Origin: Beverwykella pulmonaria | Lineage: Eukaryota; Ascomycota; Dothideomycetes; Pleosporales; Melanommataceae | Direction: 5' to 3' | DNA: 64,000 nt | Assembly: GCA_001599595.1 (NCBI GenBank) | Contig: BCHH01000004.1 | Span: forward strand, 2,277,689-2,341,688 | Shown: positions 15,301 to 28,200 of the stretch, one piece after another | How positions within the stretch are numbered: position 1 is the stretch's first letter | Layout of the letters: each line of letters opens with the position of its first letter | Made by a program: the position numbers and the translations under genes | Notes under the pieces: generated by a model | Database searches by the model: none | Seen by the model: only the letters and a program-made list of their open reading frames with translations | What the model was told of the DNA's origin: nothing

Positions 15301-15802
15301 TCGCCGTGGTGAGGCTGAACAACGAACACGTCTACATCAGCAACTCCTTCCTCATTGGGCAGTTCTAACCTGAGGACTTTCTACATCACGCAGACAATGA
15401 GAAAAGATATCATGCGCTTTAGCCTACAGCCCCAACTCTGCTCGACCATGAGGTCATTACAAGACTGTTTGTTTTCCCAGGCGATGACCTCATTTACATT
15501 CTGTTTTAGAGCGTTGCAAGACTTCCACGTATCGAAAAATTCGACACTTTTAGTGGTGTTGGACATACTTCTGTGAGGTTGTGGAGGAAGAAAGAAAGGA
15601 GCTGACAGGAAGGGGGTTATATAGACGGAAAGAAACTGATGGCTAAGGGGACGAGTAAAGGAGTCATGAAAAAATAATACAGCACCAATAGCAAGCGATA
15701 TTGAGGGCTCGCAAGAGGCTTCAATGGAAACAAATGTAGTGTTTGTACAAAGTCTACATACCGACCGGTTCCACATCGTATCATACATTTATGTATTGAT
15801 TC
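12341..15802. other. AT-rich gene-poor stretch, no confident gene
   Basis: About 3.4 kb without a supportable gene. Scraps were noted. A leftward 42-codon coiled-coil-like ORF (13268-13396, MENQNRAALSEQG...) ends beside a GTGAGT donor. A rightward 48-codon ORF lies at 14437-14583. A leftward frame at 15261-15566 is open for about 100 codons except for one TAG at 15381-15383. None has a recognised domain. The stretch looks like decayed repeats and gene fragments. Confidence 0.45.
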
Positions 15803-17333
15803 TTATATCCTCAGCCTCACAGTCGCCCTCTCCAACTCCCCAACATTCCCCATCCCTGCAAGACTCCACTTCTCTGTCACGAACGGCTCGTCGACCTTCG
15901 CCCTGAGCATTCCACTTGCGGCATAATACTCGATCAGCGCTCTCGCCTCTTCTTTACTCAGTCCTCCAACTTTCATTACATCCACATCCCTCAAGACGTC
16001 CATTACTCTCTCATCTACCTTTTTATATGGATTCCATGTGGGCACATTTTCGTTGCGTTGGCGGGCCTCGGCAACGTCTATGGAGAAGTCGAGGGCAGGA
16101 GAAGTTGGCGAGTTAGACTTCGATGTCGCGGCGAGAACCATGCCGCCGTTCGGGAGAGTCGCTTTGCCGGAGAGGTGGTCGACAAAGTGTCGGATGAGGG
16201 TAAGGTCGTGTGCGTGGATGTGCTTTACATCTGCAGAGAGGTATTCTGAGTTTCGCATGACATGAGATAGACCGTCAATGGCGAGCATGATCGGAGGCCG
16301 GCCGGGTAACGTGAGCTCAGTCCAGAGAGCAACGAAGACTGGCCAGGAGGCATCAGAATTGACGATTCCTAGTTCGACGAGCTGTTTTAGGGTGGCGTTG
16401 GCGGGCAAAGGTAGAGGTAGAGCGGGGTTTGTTGTGATAGGAGTAGCGTTCTCAAAAAAGCTTTTGTTAGCTTTGAGTATTTGGGAGAGGAGGTTCGCGG
16501 TATAGACGTCTTGCGTGTACTGGGTAGGTTGAGACCCCGGGAGTGGGGCATATTCTGTGTGCGCATTTACGATATCCTGGGCTTGGGCGGTATCAGCAAT
16601 CGAGTACTCTCGTTAAGAATGTACGAGACAACACACCATCTGGAAGGTTCACCACCACCCAATCTCTTACAAAGGCCATTGCTAGCCCTTGGAGCAACAG
16701 CGAACTCTTCCCGCTCATTTTCTCACCCACTATAAGTCTCCGTATGGTCTTTTTTGTTCCCACTTCTGGCCTTTCTTCAGCCTCTACTCTGCCTTCTGAT
16801 TTCTCAGCGCCTCCTTCAGCTTCCTTGAGTAGCGCAGCTAATTGTATCGTCTCCTTCCTAATCAGCGTGGCCGGTCTCCGAAACAAACTCCATCCCTGTG
16901 TTGGTTTGAAGGCATCCACAGCTCTTAGCGCATCTACCACCTCTTCAGGCAAGCCCTTGACCTTCCCCTCATTTTTCTTGCTCAGCACACTCGGCCTCTC
17001 CAAGTCAGTCAAATAAGAGACCTCCAACGCGTTGTTGTTGCTAAGAACGATGCGCTTCCGGAGTGCCTTGCGCTCTCCAGGTGCCGGTCGCTTGGCCGTG
17101 TCTGGCTGGACTCCCTTTCGCCCTTTCTTAACATTCAAGCTCTTTACTCCTCTCTTCGGAGCAGCAACCATGCTGTTGCCCTTCTTCTTGTTTGGATTCG
17201 CGTAACGTGCGGCCGAGGTGGAGAAGCATGATGAGTGGGGGACGACGAGGAGACATCGAGATGCAATTGAGGGGTGGGCGGTGCGGTCGAGGGCGAGCTG
17301 AGAGAAGCTGCGGAGACAGACTGGGGAGGGCAT
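15803..17333 (-). CDS. Mitochondrial small-subunit ribosomal protein mS29 (DAP3)
   Basis: Model complement(join(15803..16581,16637..17333)) gives 491 aa. mS29/DAP3 is a GTP-binding protein of the mitoribosomal small subunit. The first ~60 residues are rich in Arg, Ser and Ala with no acidic cluster (PSPVCLRSFSQLALDR...CFSTSAARYANPNKKK), a mitochondrial presequence. The P-loop is GEKMSGKSSLLL. Splicing a 55-nt intron at 16582-16636 restores NLPDAQDIVNAHTEYAPLPG, the conserved DAP3 block. The C-terminal half keeps the IDGLSHVM and GGMVLAATSKS segments. The start is the first ATG that gives a presequence; the frame is open further 5' but lacks an ATG. It is divergent from RRS1, 234 bp away, so both translation-related genes may share a promoter. 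Confidence 0.92.
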
Positions 17334-17567
17334 ACTGAGGAAGGGGTACAAGCCCGAGGCTCCCGTGCTGTCGAATGGACTCAATGATGGCTTGATGAAG
17401 TTTGCACTGCGGTCTCCAAAGTTCGGAAATCCGCCGCCAACGCTACGCCAGAACAGGCCTTAGCGCACTTTGGTTCGAGACTGACCATAATTTTTATTCC
17501 ATGAAAGTTTCCTGCCCGCTTCAACTTCATAACCTTCCGCCTCTGTACATTTCTACTTTTGAACACA

Positions 17568-18317
17568 ATGACTGACGTTGAGATGAATGGAGGCGTTGCA
17601 CTAGAGGCAGGGCATCTTGCAGAGCAAATAAAAGCAGGTGCACTCGATATTAAATCGCCGCACGCAACAGTCTCCGTTACAGAATCGACTGCTACTGGCC
17701 GTCTGTATGTCTCCGTGCCAGATTTTCACCTTGACTACCCAACAATCGCTAATCATTCTTTCAGTCCTGTGACCGTGCAAAGAGATACACCTTACACCTT
17801 CGACCTTGGAAATCTCCTCGCCAACGACCCCAACCCACTGTCCCGCGGTGCAGACTCCGACCTTGAACAACGCCTAGCAGCCAACGCGCGCGATGCCGCA
17901 CAAGCTCTCATAAACCAACTGCTCAACACATGCGAAGTAAAGTCTACAACCGATGGCATCCACCTCGTTCTCCCAGCGCCAACCACCCCGCTTCCCCGCG
18001 AGAAGCCCATCCCCGCAGAGAAGGCGCCTACCAAGTGGGAAACTTTCGCTAAGAAGAAGGGCATCAAGGACAAATCACGAGACGGCAAGATGGTCTACAA
18101 TGAGGAGAGCGGGGAGTGGGTTCCGAAGTGGGGCTACAAGGGCAAGAATAAGGACGGCGACAGCGAGTGGTTGGTCGAGGTTGACAAAAAGAAGGAGGAC
18201 GCGACCGGCGAGATTGAGAATAAAAGGGCAGACAACCGGAGGGAGCGGAAGGAGAGAGTCCGAAGGAACGAGAGGAAACAACGGTCAAACGAGCGCAGTG
18301 CTCGCAAGACTGGCTGA
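17568..18317 (+). CDS. RRS1: Ribosome biogenesis regulator RRS1
   Basis: A single exon of 249 aa. Rrs1 acts with Rpf2 to bring the 5S RNP into pre-60S particles in the nucleolus. The conserved core runs from YVSVPDFHLDYPT to TFDLGNLLANDPNPL. It continues through ARDAAQALINQLLNTC and LPREKPIPAEKAPTKWETFAKKKGI. The tail is strongly basic (DNRRERKERVRRNERKQRSNE), with nuclear-localisation character. The start is the ATG giving MTDVEMNG. It is convergent with the nitronate monooxygenase, about 300 bp away. Confidence 0.95.
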   Translation: MTDVEMNGGVALEAGHLAEQIKAGALDIKSPHATVSVTESTATGRLYVSVPDFHLDYPTIANHSFSPVTVQRDTPYTFDLGNLLANDPNPLSRGADSDLEQRLAANARDAAQALINQLLNTCEVKSTTDGIHLVLPAPTTPLPREKPIPAEKAPTKWETFAKKKGIKDKSRDGKMVYNEESGEWVPKWGYKGKNKDGDSEWLVEVDKKKEDATGEIENKRADNRRERKERVRRNERKQRSNERSARKTG

Positions 18318-18619
18318 GGATCTGGAATGAGGAAGGCTTCTTGACGATTTTTTCGGGCAGTGTAAATGACTGCTGTTCGACCTCAGACTACGTCGACATT
18401 GTACGATTACTGCATGGAATTCTACGACGTTGGCGCTTGACGTCTGAGGACATACCCGTGTTATGGAATACCAGGCGTTTGGGAGTCTAATCGTGGTATG
18501 CTCAAGGCATACCAACAGAGGTGGACATATGGTTGACGAGCATTACAGCGTTCATACGGCAGCTCAAAATGGAAAAAGCATCTTTATTTCATCATATCAT
18601 AAAGCCACACGTGTTCTAC
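18318..18619. terminator. Convergent 3' regions of RRS1 and the nitronate monooxygenase
   Basis: This 302-bp gap lies between two converging genes and must contain both polyadenylation regions. No defined signal is claimed. Confidence 0.35.
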
Positions 18620-19890
18620 TTACAGTTTCTCGGCGACCAACCCACCACCCAGCCTCTTCAGTACGTCTCTTGTACCCTCTCTAACCTCCCTCACGATCTC
18701 TTCCGCGCTCATAACATCCTTCACCAACCCGATTCCAGTTCCTGCATAGGTTGTCAACCGGCCTTCAACTCCCCAACCCTTGTTACCTTTCTTCATCTCT
18801 TCGTTGTAGAGCTTCTTGTTCTCATCCTCGCTCAAGCCCGCTACGGCATCAGTGTAGCTCTTGTTGATAATGCCTCTGCCATTGTACGCTTCTGCCCATC
18901 CATTCGTGCCCCTCAATTCATCATACACCTTCGTCCTAACCGTTGTTTGGCCTCCGTCTTTCGCCCTGATAACCTCATCTTGATACCCCTTCGCGATCGT
19001 CGCTTCTTTGGCTGCAAGAAAACGAGTGCCCATTACAACACCCGATGCCCCGAGAGCTAAAGCAGCAGCCGCCCCTCTAGCCTCGACAATCCCACCAGCA
19101 GCGATAATAATGGGGGCATTTCCACCTTCCTTTGCGACAAGAGCATTGACAGCATCCGAGATCTCCGGAACCAGCGAAATCACACTAGCTCCTTGAGCGA
19201 GCCCATGACCTCCTGCATCCAGTCCTTGGACGACTAAGACATCAGGCTGTACGCCACTAACAACAGAAAGCGCCTGGGAGACGCTGCCGACCTGTACCCA
19301 TATCTGAGTTTCTGGGCTTGCTGTGCGGGTCTCCGTAGTCCACTCCAGGAGTGAGGCAATAGATCTGGGCGCGAAAAACCATGCTGCTGCTGGTTTGTAC
19401 TTTCCAATGACGGGAATGGATAAGGATAGGTTGGACCCCCAGTTGATGAAACCTACGCCAACGGGGAGAGTGTTTGATCGGGTTGGAAGAGGAGATTCGG
19501 CAAGGAGAGATTTAGCGCGGATGAGGTGCGTTTCGAGGCCTGGTTCTGTGCCGCCGCCGATGAAGCCGATGCCTCCTATGTTTTGTTAGACATGCAGGAA
19601 AGGGGAGTCCATGAGGGGCTTCAAAGTTTTGTTCCTTTTATAAAGCAAAGGCAAAGAGCCTGAATGGAGCCAAAGGAAGAAAAGAGGATATGCAGATATT
19701 GATATTGTAGAGTTGTGGTGTTTGAATGTTGTATAGTTCAATTGAGGGGAAAAGAAAGTGCTTTCTCCATACCAGCTCTAGAGATTTGCACAGCCAAATC
19801 CGCGAGCGAGATCAGCCTCATTGGTGCCCCGACTATTACGGGTGTTTGAATCCATGGATATGCCTTCTTGAGCTTCTGCATTCCGTTCAT
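18620..19890 (-). CDS. Nitronate monooxygenase (2-nitropropane dioxygenase family, FMN)
   Basis: Model complement(join(18620..19575,19773..19890)) gives 357 aa. The enzyme oxidises nitronates such as propionate-3-nitronate using FMN and O2. It begins with the family N terminus (YPWIQTPVIVGAPM), continues as a TIM barrel with GGIGFIGGG, and has the flavin/substrate loop QGLDAGGHG. The phosphate-binding strand IIAAGGIVEARGAAAALALGASGVVMGTRF is intact. The 197-nt intron is long for this region, but both ends and the branch site (TCTAAC) are good. It is divergent from the WD40-cyclophilin gene, with starts 337 bp apart. No targeting sequence is seen, so it is probably cytosolic. Confidence 0.93.
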
Positions 19891-20227
19891 GGTGTCGAAA
19901 GAATAGTTGTCTAATCTAGGGTGGTCTCGACATCAGTATATATTGGTAGAATGGTCAGTAATCAAGATCCATCACGGATATGCATTAGTGATTGCAATCC
20001 GTCTATCCGTCTATCCGTTGAGAATTGTGTTTCTCCTCGGCCCAGTGTTCGGCGTCCCGAGATCGGGATTATTAAGAAGGGCCGACGGGTGAGAGAAAGT
20101 GTCTTTGCACGTGATCGCGCGTCAGCCACGCCGGCTGTCCCCAGCCACTTTTGCGAACATCATCTCTTTGCGCTGCCAGCCAACAACACTGTGAAGCTTT
20201 TCGAAGCTTGCCACACACTCCAAAACC

Positions 20228-22290
20228 ATGGACACCGACAGGATGAAATCGCCTACACCGGCGAAACGAACTCGCTCAGAAATGGAAGAAGATGACGAGC
20301 GTAAACCTGCAAATCCTGCAGCCAACGACGGTGACGGTAAGTACAACATACCATACTGCGCAACGCATCCTAAAACTGAGGCAGATGACAGCTCGTCCGA
20401 CGATGACTTTGGCCCAGCCCTCCCCTCCTCTGCACCCAAGAAGAAAAAGAGGAAGCTCCCGTACGAAAAACTCTACATCGCAGCTTTGCCGACCGCGAGC
20501 CGCTACTTTAAGTCCCTGATGCACCGCGATCAGCTCTGCTTCTCTACCTTTACCCCGTTCACCGATTTCCTGATAACGAGCTCGAGCGATGGGGTGGTCA
20601 AGTTCTGGAAGAAGGATTTTGGAGGAATAGAATTTGTCAAGGAGTTCAAGGCGCACGACGGAGAGATTCGATCCGTGAGCGTCAGCGCGGATGGCAGGAG
20701 CTATGCGACAACGGGGGCGGATAATACAGTCAAGATCTTCGATGTGGTTACGTTTGATCTTCTGGCTGTGCTAACAGTAGATTATGCGCCGAAGGCAGTG
20801 TGCTGGGTACACGGTCGTGGGGCTTCGTTCCCGCTGCTTGCAGTATCGTCGGAGGACAACTCTTGGATACGGGTATACGATGGACGAGGCGAGAATCAAG
20901 AGCCGCTGCACACACTAAAGAGCATACATAGGGCGCCGGTGTCCCTGATGGCTTACAACAATGCGTATGACTGTGTTGTCTCGGTAGATCAGGGTGGCAT
21001 GGTTGAATACTGGCGACCAAGCGAAAATTTCGAGAAACCGGACAATGTGTTTGTGATGAAGAGCTCGACAAATCTATTCGAGTTTAAAAAGTCCAAATGC
21101 GTACCTACAACCCTCACCATTTCTCCGACAGGCACACAGTTCGCTACGTTCTCATTCCCAGATCGTAAGGTCAGGGTCTTCGATTTTGCCTCTGGAAAGC
21201 TACACCGGACCTATGATGAGTCGATCGAGACTATCACGGAGATGCAGCAAGCTGGTACTGCCCTCCAACAGCTCGAGGATATTGAATTCGGTCGAAGGAT
21301 AGGCATAGAGCGAGAGCTCGATAACCCGTCTATACGCGTCCGAATGAACGTCATCTTCGACGAAACGGGTAATTTCATCCTCTACGGCTCAATGTACGGC
21401 GTCAAAGTTATTAACACGCTCACCAACCGCGTTGTCAAGGTGTACGGTCAAGAGGAGACGTTCCGGCCTCTGTATCTCACTTTGTACCAAGGTCAACCCG
21501 AGAAAAAGGGCGTTGTTACGGTCGAAATGGCTGCTAGTGAAAATCCACTACTTCAAGAAGCAGAGGCTCGTGATGCTATGCTTACCACCACCGGGTCTGG
21601 TAAGGTCCGTTTCTACATGTTTACCAACGACAACACGTAAGTCCTCCAGCCTCCACAATTAGATTACTTGTGTGTTAACATTTTCAGCGTAACCAAATCC
21701 GAGCGTGATATCCAAAACGAGAAGCCGCGGAACATCAGCACGAAAGCTAAGGAAGAAAGCAAAGTTGCTGCCTCGGGTACATCCGCGACCATCCATACCA
21801 CGTATGGCGATATCATGATCCGCCTTTTCCCTGAAGCCGCGCCCAAAGCAGTAGAAAACTTCGTCACGCACTCCATGAACGGCTACTACAACAACATCAT
21901 CTTCCACCGTATAATCCGTAAATTCATGATCCAGACGGGCGACCCCATGGGCGATGGGACAGGTGGGGAAAGTATCTGGGGAAAGGAATTCGAAGACGAG
22001 TTTAGTACTTTGAAGCACGATAAGCCGTTTACGGTGTCCATGGCGAATGCAGGGCCCAACACAAATGGGAGTCAGTTCTTTATTACGACAGAGAAGACGG
22101 TACGTTGTCCTTGATGGTTACGTGTGAGTGTAGCTTTCTAACAACTATGTAGCCGTGGCTGGATAATAAACATACGATTTTTGGACGCGCGATTCAGGGG
22201 CTGGATGTGGTGCATAGGATTGAGAATGCGAAGGTTTATAAAGAGAAGCCTGAGGAGGATATCAAGATTATTAACATTTCAATTCTGTAG
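20228..22290 (+). CDS. WD40-repeat cyclophilin (PPWD1/Cyp15-type peptidyl-prolyl isomerase)
   Basis: Model join(20228..20336,20385..21636,21688..22099,22153..22290) gives 636 aa. An acidic, Lys-rich N terminus precedes WD40 repeats (about residues 80-430; for example [31 protein letters not shown]). A C-terminal cyclophilin domain follows ([67 protein letters not shown]). Family members are spliceosome-associated prolyl isomerases in the nucleus. The first intron (20337-20384) is in frame and open, so a longer retained form would also be readable. Splicing it is preferred because of the GTAAGT donor and the conserved acidic run [14 protein letters not shown]. Cyclophilin active-site residues appear intact. 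Confidence 0.94.
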
Positions 22291-22914
22291 ATGGCACGAA
22301 ATTGGTCTGGGTAATATTACCAGATTCCTCTTGCATATGATTTAAAAGTAATTTGCAATTGTAGAAGTGAGGTGCATGTAGCTTAATGATACATGGAAAC
22401 CCATGAACATAGGAGGTGCAACAATCTCTTCTTCATTTCATTCATAGGATTTCCCTAATCTTAGTCTTTTCTTGTGAAGTCTGAATCGGATGATGTGGGC
22501 TCATTGAGGCGACAGCGTTGGTTGGTGCTTGCAATATTTCGCCGCAGGACGACAGGGGACTATCATCGACAGCACAGACATCTTGCTGGATCAGCTCGAG
22601 CGGCTCATGGTGGCGGAGTATTTTTGCGTGTCGAGATCGGAGTATATTTCGTACGAAGAGGGGGTTTCGTAGGTCTAGGCCTTCCGGGAATTAGAAAGGG
22701 TGACTCTGTTCTCGACCATGCAATGTCAAGAGTCAAGTGCAAGTAGCACAAATAGCAAGCATGAATGCAGAAATGGTCAAGTACTTACAATATAACATGT
22801 AGCATGTCTAAATGTAGGTGAGAAATGACTACACTAACTCTACACCCGCTCCAAATAATTGTTCACTGACAAAATCCCAACAAGTCCAGCATCCGTTCAC
22901 TAATAACCTTATTC
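22291..22914. other. Intergenic, no gene recognised
   Basis: This is the 3' flank of two convergent genes. The longest ORF (22474-22746, rightward) has no recognisable domain. Confidence 0.4.
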
Positions 22915-24336
22915 TTAATGCATTCCAGGAAGCTCGGAGAGCCCTACAACGAACCGGTCAGCTTGAAATTCACCATGGATACACACGACGACTTACATCC
23001 TTCCGTATCCTCATTGACCGTATTCTTGACAGCACACTTATTCTGCTGCGCCACACTCTGCGTCTTCAGAACCCCCTTTGCGCCCCCACAAGCCTGGAAC
23101 ATGCAGGAAGAATCCATGGCCTTTTGGAGCGAGTCGCCCTTCCAACCGAAGACATAATCGCCGTGAGTGCCGTAACTATCACAACATCAGCGTGAAAGGA
23201 AAGCTGTCAGGGATAAAGTGGATGTACCCTTTGCTATCACCATAGCTCCACACAAACGGCTGCGAGCCGTCTTTAGGCCACATGTTGGCAAACTGAGTCG
23301 TGTTCCACATGGTCTCGTACGCGAGCTGTGGCATGCGAACGGGATGTGATGACGGGCATGGACCGGCGGGCTGGAAAGTTCCAGCTTTCCATGTGAGGTA
23401 CATGTGCGATTGATGATCTGCATACCATTAGCAAATCAAGAATCTGTAACACTAACTCAACACGAGTGCAGTCGTGTGTGGGCAAACTCTTCATACCAGG
23501 GCTATCGAGGTTCTTTCCGTCCCAGCATCTAGAAGCTGTCAGCGAATGTCTATTCTACCGCGAGGACAAAGAGGAGCGCCTACGCCGGGAAGTGATGAAT
23601 AGCCATGATACCGCCTTTGCATGGCGCTGTAGGGAAATCAGGGATCTCGGGGCTTCGCGTGTTGACGTCCTTGAGGCAGACGTAGCGAAGGCCTACGTTC
23701 TTCTTTGCTTCGTCTAACGAGTTGGTTTTCACGTTTCCGACTGTCATGCGGAAGCCCTGAAGTTTGTTAGTTTTTCCATTGTTATGACTGGAATCAAACG
23801 TACCGGCTTAAAAGCAGTGATTTTATCTTTGCCATTAGAGTTGAAGTCTAACTGTGTGTAATAGATGGTCATGCCGCCCGACACGCCATCGCCGATTTGT
23901 GCATTCGGATACAGGGGCACGCGTTTGTAAGACCCGTTTTGGTGCTTGAAGTACATGACCGCGGTCCAGTAGTTGGAAAAGTCTGTTAACTTCTCAGCCT
24001 TTAAAGATCTGAGAGAAGGCTGTTCTGGGTATACCTTCTGAGAAACTGCACGTTGTGCAACTTGCCTGTTCTCCAATATCGCCCGTCATGGTTGCATTGA
24101 AAGCATTTCCACCAACGATTTGGTCTTGACATGAGGGTTCAACGTCAGTGAAGCTCTGAGAAGTGGCGGGAGGTGCTTTGAGTGAGTCACGCACGAACAT
24201 GAGCGCTAGGTACGTTGCCGGGTTCGACGAGCGGATCGAGGCGCTGGATGCTCAGGGTCGAGCAGCCAAATCGAAGACCAGCTAGTGAGGGCGTGGCGAG
24301 GGTGACGAGCGCGAGCGCAAGAGAGAGGCTCTTCAT
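22915..24336 (-). CDS. Secreted DUF1996-domain protein
   Basis: Eight-exon model complement(join(22915..22943,22997..23175,23228..23417,23497..23528,23584..23756,23804..23982,24035..24124,24195..24336)) gives 337 aa. The signal peptide is clear (MKSLSLALALVTLATPSLA). DUF1996 hallmarks follow: LDPLVEPG, AHVHQIVGGNAFNATM, CTTCSFSEDFSNYWTAVMYF, GFRMTVGN, CKGGIMAIHHFP and CWDGKNLDSPDHQSHMYLTW, then WKGDSLQKAMD. Such proteins are extracellular or wall-associated; the biochemical role is not established. Each junction was placed to restore a conserved block and all phases close. Exon 5 is only 32 nt. The C-terminal EGWLSELPGMH ends in TAA. Confidence 0.92.
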
Positions 24337-25239
24337 CTTTGCGGGAGGGAATTCAGTAACCTGATCTGGCGAATAATGGAGTAGCTCGAGTGAGAGATGT
24401 CACATACACTCCATATATAGGAGAGCTTGAGCACGATCGTGCTGTAGCTATCTGCCGACACTCGTCGGTCTGGCATACTCGCTGCTAATATCCGTATCCG
24501 TCCAATCTAGGGAGGTACCCCAACTACCCCAAATGTTCGTGTGGTAGTTCATATGCGATAGAAAGAGTATTCCCTAATTCTATCACACTGGCGCATTGTA
24601 AATTGGTAGACTATCCATCGACCTATCCCAGTCCAGGCACTTTGAGGCGCACATAGCCAACTGACTTTGATTGGAGGTGAAGATATATGCATGCTAATAC
24701 CGAACAAGCATTTCGATTGCCGAATTGCGTCCGTGCCATGTCGCCTAAGAAGGTTGGAGATTGATGCAGTTTATCCAATGACGCAACTGCCGACTTAGCA
24801 CGTGATTAGCAACCACCTACTCGATTCGGTGAGTGGATCGTATATATGGTCTGTAATTATTTGGTTGGGGAATTCAAAAGCGGTCGCGCTGAAGAAAAAG
24901 GATTGCGTCCTTGCTGGAAAATATTGTTCGTGTGTTGCCGTGCATATCATCGTTCAAAGTCGGTTATGCACTGAATTTCAACATAAGCGGATAGGGAAGA
25001 GCACTTAGAGCTATATCCTAAAGGAACCATGGCTACAGTTATCGTCCATACGTTGGTGGTTGTGGGTAGACGGTTTAAGTACTGGCGCAAGCGACGACCA
25101 AAACTTCAAATAGCCCATGCCTGGTGACCGTGTTGCCAGTCACAACATCCAACCGCATCAGGAGGCGTAATGAATCACTAAGTCTAGCCATTCTAACCAC
25201 TGTCTATGTAGCCCTCCGTCTTCCCTCCAAGACCCTCGG
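24337..25239. other. Intergenic, no gene recognised
   Basis: This stretch holds the DUF1996 promoter and the ECM29 3' flank. One 68-codon ORF (24802-25008) is unconvincing. Confidence 0.4.
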
Positions 25240-28200
25240 CTAATCTACCTTCCCAACCTTGCCCAACACCCCCCTCACAAACGCACTCCTCTCCGCCCCA
25301 TCGAGCTCAGGCTTCACTTTCTCCACTACCCACCCGCAATCTGCCACCTTCCCCACCGCAATTAGTGCCTCTGCCCTTTTCATTCGCATCGCCTCGGGCA
25401 ACCCCTCAAAACTAGTATCAAACAACAACTTCTCCAACGTACTCCTAACCTTCTCATCCTTTAGCGGGTGATCCGCAGGGAGACGCTCAAATAGGTCTTT
25501 AAGAGAGTTGAAGGTCTGTAGGTGCACGTTCTTGTCGTGGGTAGAGTTCGCTTTAACGACGAGGGGGAGGCTGGTGGATAGGCGTTTAGAAAGGTCGGGA
25601 GCATTGAGCTTGGAAGGATTGGGGGCGGCGAGGAGGGCGGATACGCATGCTGAGAGGGTTTTCTCTTTCCTGGGTGTGCGTTAGCCTGGGTTGAGGAAGG
25701 TTAAGGAGACAAAAACTTACAAAACTACGTCTTTCATCACATCCCCGCCATCGACGTCCATCTTCTCACCATCGTCCTCTGCTACAATGACTTCGTCAAG
25801 CACCCCCTCAATGATCTCCTCCACCGTGCCTGAGATCTCCAGATCAGTTCTCGCATTCGCAATCTTTCCCAGGGCTTCGATTCCATGCGGTCGGTACAGC
25901 TTGTTCGTCCTTTTAGCCTCCCTAATTGCAACCTTCTCGATCTGTTTCGCGACCTTGGTATCCCCAGCCCAAAGACTACTACCTCGCTCAACAAACTTAA
26001 CGAAAGCCTCTAGTACGATTTCTTTGCCTTCCCATGTCTTGCCACCCATAGCTTTGTCAAGGGTAGGCCAGATGATGGTAGCATTAGCTTTATCGATCTT
26101 CTCTGCCCCAGTAGTGATGGATATAACGCAGTCCGCAATGGACTTTGCGGCTGAGTGTTTGAGGACCCACTTTTGACTGTCGAGATGCTGATCTGCTAGA
26201 GCGACGATCTCCTTGAGATAGAGAAGCACGGCTCTACTTCCAGCGACGTTGTCCGACCATGTGTCTTCGAAGAGCTTCTTCACTATTTCGTGGTTGTCAT
26301 GTTTGGCGAGGAAGATGAACGGCAGTAGGTCTGATGATAGAGATGTGAATCGATCTGCAGCGTTCTTCGAGATGGAAAGGGCAATGTCGCCAGCCGCGAG
26401 CCTGCTCTTGTCCTCTTCAGAGCCAAAGTATAGCTTCTGACAGAAGGCAATGGTAGAAAGAAGTTGTTTGTCCGATGCTACGCGGGCGATGTAGCCTGCT
26501 GATGCAGCGTACGAGGATGAGACCGTGTCATTCCGATCATGTACATGTTTCTGAATGAGTTTCAAGAATCCATCTGCATATGGCTTGAACAGGAAATTGT
26601 GACGTGTGCTGAGTGTGACAAGTACCCTTGAGCAGCCGACCTTAGATGGAAGACCAACAGCATTCTTCATTGCAGCTTCTATGTGTGGAATGAGAGCTTT
26701 CATCGTGTCAGCATCTGCGAGGTCGAGACAGCGGTCGATGGACTCAGTCAGTGGAGATGATCGCACGTTTTGGAGACGCATGTCATCGATCTTCTGCTCT
26801 GTGAGGTTGTACTTGGAAGCATTCAGATGGATGTAATTGACAGCCTCGGGCTCGAGAGAGCTCAGCAGTCCAAGCAAGCGTTCAACAAGTTCCGGGGAAT
26901 GTGGATTAAGCGTCTTCGCGTTGCTCTTCTTCACAATCTGGAGGAGGGTTTGCACGGCGAAGATTCGTACTTCTTCGGCGCTTGACTCGAGGCCAGAGCT
27001 GGAAAGAAGGAAGGGAAGTACTCGCGAGAGCATGGCACCAGCATTTTTGAGGGCAGAATCTCCAGCTTCGAGGGACCGGGTGAGAATACCAGTCAACACA
27101 CGAGCAAGCGAGGCTGCAGCGACTCGAACACTCTCTTTGATGTCATCAAGAACCTTGAAGCATTTGTCCCATATTTGGCTGAGATATTTTTCGTACTACA
27201 AGCGTCAGCTACAACTCGTTCTGTTGGCTTCAGGTTTGGACTTACCTTCTCCATGGTTCGTCCCTGAACTAAATCCGCGATAGCTGCACATGAAGCTTGA
27301 CGAACTCGCCATTCTTTTGTAAGGATGCTAGTCAGAAGATCGTCCATGATCGCGTCGAAGTTTTTGTCAATGGTAGCGGAGGAGTCCTTGACCAGGGCAT
27401 TCCAAATGTCGGTCATCGAGCGCTGCACATTTGGATTCGGATCAAATCTATTTAAAGGTCAGTATCATGCATATATTTGTACACACCCGAATGTGACATA
27501 CCGGTATCGATATAGCTTGGGATACAGCTTGGGGTTCTCCGCAAGGTAGCCATCAACGCTAGAGTCAGAGAAGATGTTGCTGAGACCAAAACGCCCAAAC
27601 GCTGCACGACTTGACCAGATCGAATTGTTAGAAGCGAGCGACATAAAGCGGTATACCAAACTCGAGTCACCGACCTCCGATGCTAGATTGAGGATGTCCT
27701 TGTATGTCGTAATAGAACCGTCTCCAGTCGGCAAAGCGCCAGGTTCAAACAGTTGTGTGTCCTCTGAGACAGTTCCGGACATCTTCGGTTTGTCGGAAGA
27801 GAATGAGCCAACAAGATCCCGAACAAGATCGTCTTTGAGCTGACGGTCTCCTTTCTCGTAGACGATTCCGAGTCCTCTGGAAGCGGCTTCCTGTACTACT
27901 TCGTCTCGATCGGACAGACAGATCTTGAAGGCTGTCTGGCATTGAGGTAAATAGCTTTGCATCTCGGGTTTGTGCCCGCAATACTGAAGTAGACAAAGCA
28001 GCCAGATCACCGACGCTTTTTTCAAGGAGGGTTTGGTCTGGCGGCAACCCTTAAGTGTCTTCTCTACGACTGTAGCCAGAGTATTCTCGCGTTTTGGGCC
28101 TGTTGGAGTCCGCAGTGGGCTGTCCCATGGATCGTGCTGCTGATCTGGATGTTCGATATCGAGCTCCGCGGTTAGGGCCTTGGAGTCCCATCCTGAAGCG

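Noticed and set aside
16038..17016. Rightward ORFs opposite DAP3
   Set aside because: They are shadows of the DAP3 coding sequence.
20337..20384. Reading through the first intron of the WD40-cyclophilin gene as coding
   Set aside because: It is open by chance (48 nt). The GTAAGT donor, GCAG acceptor and restored acidic run favour an intron.
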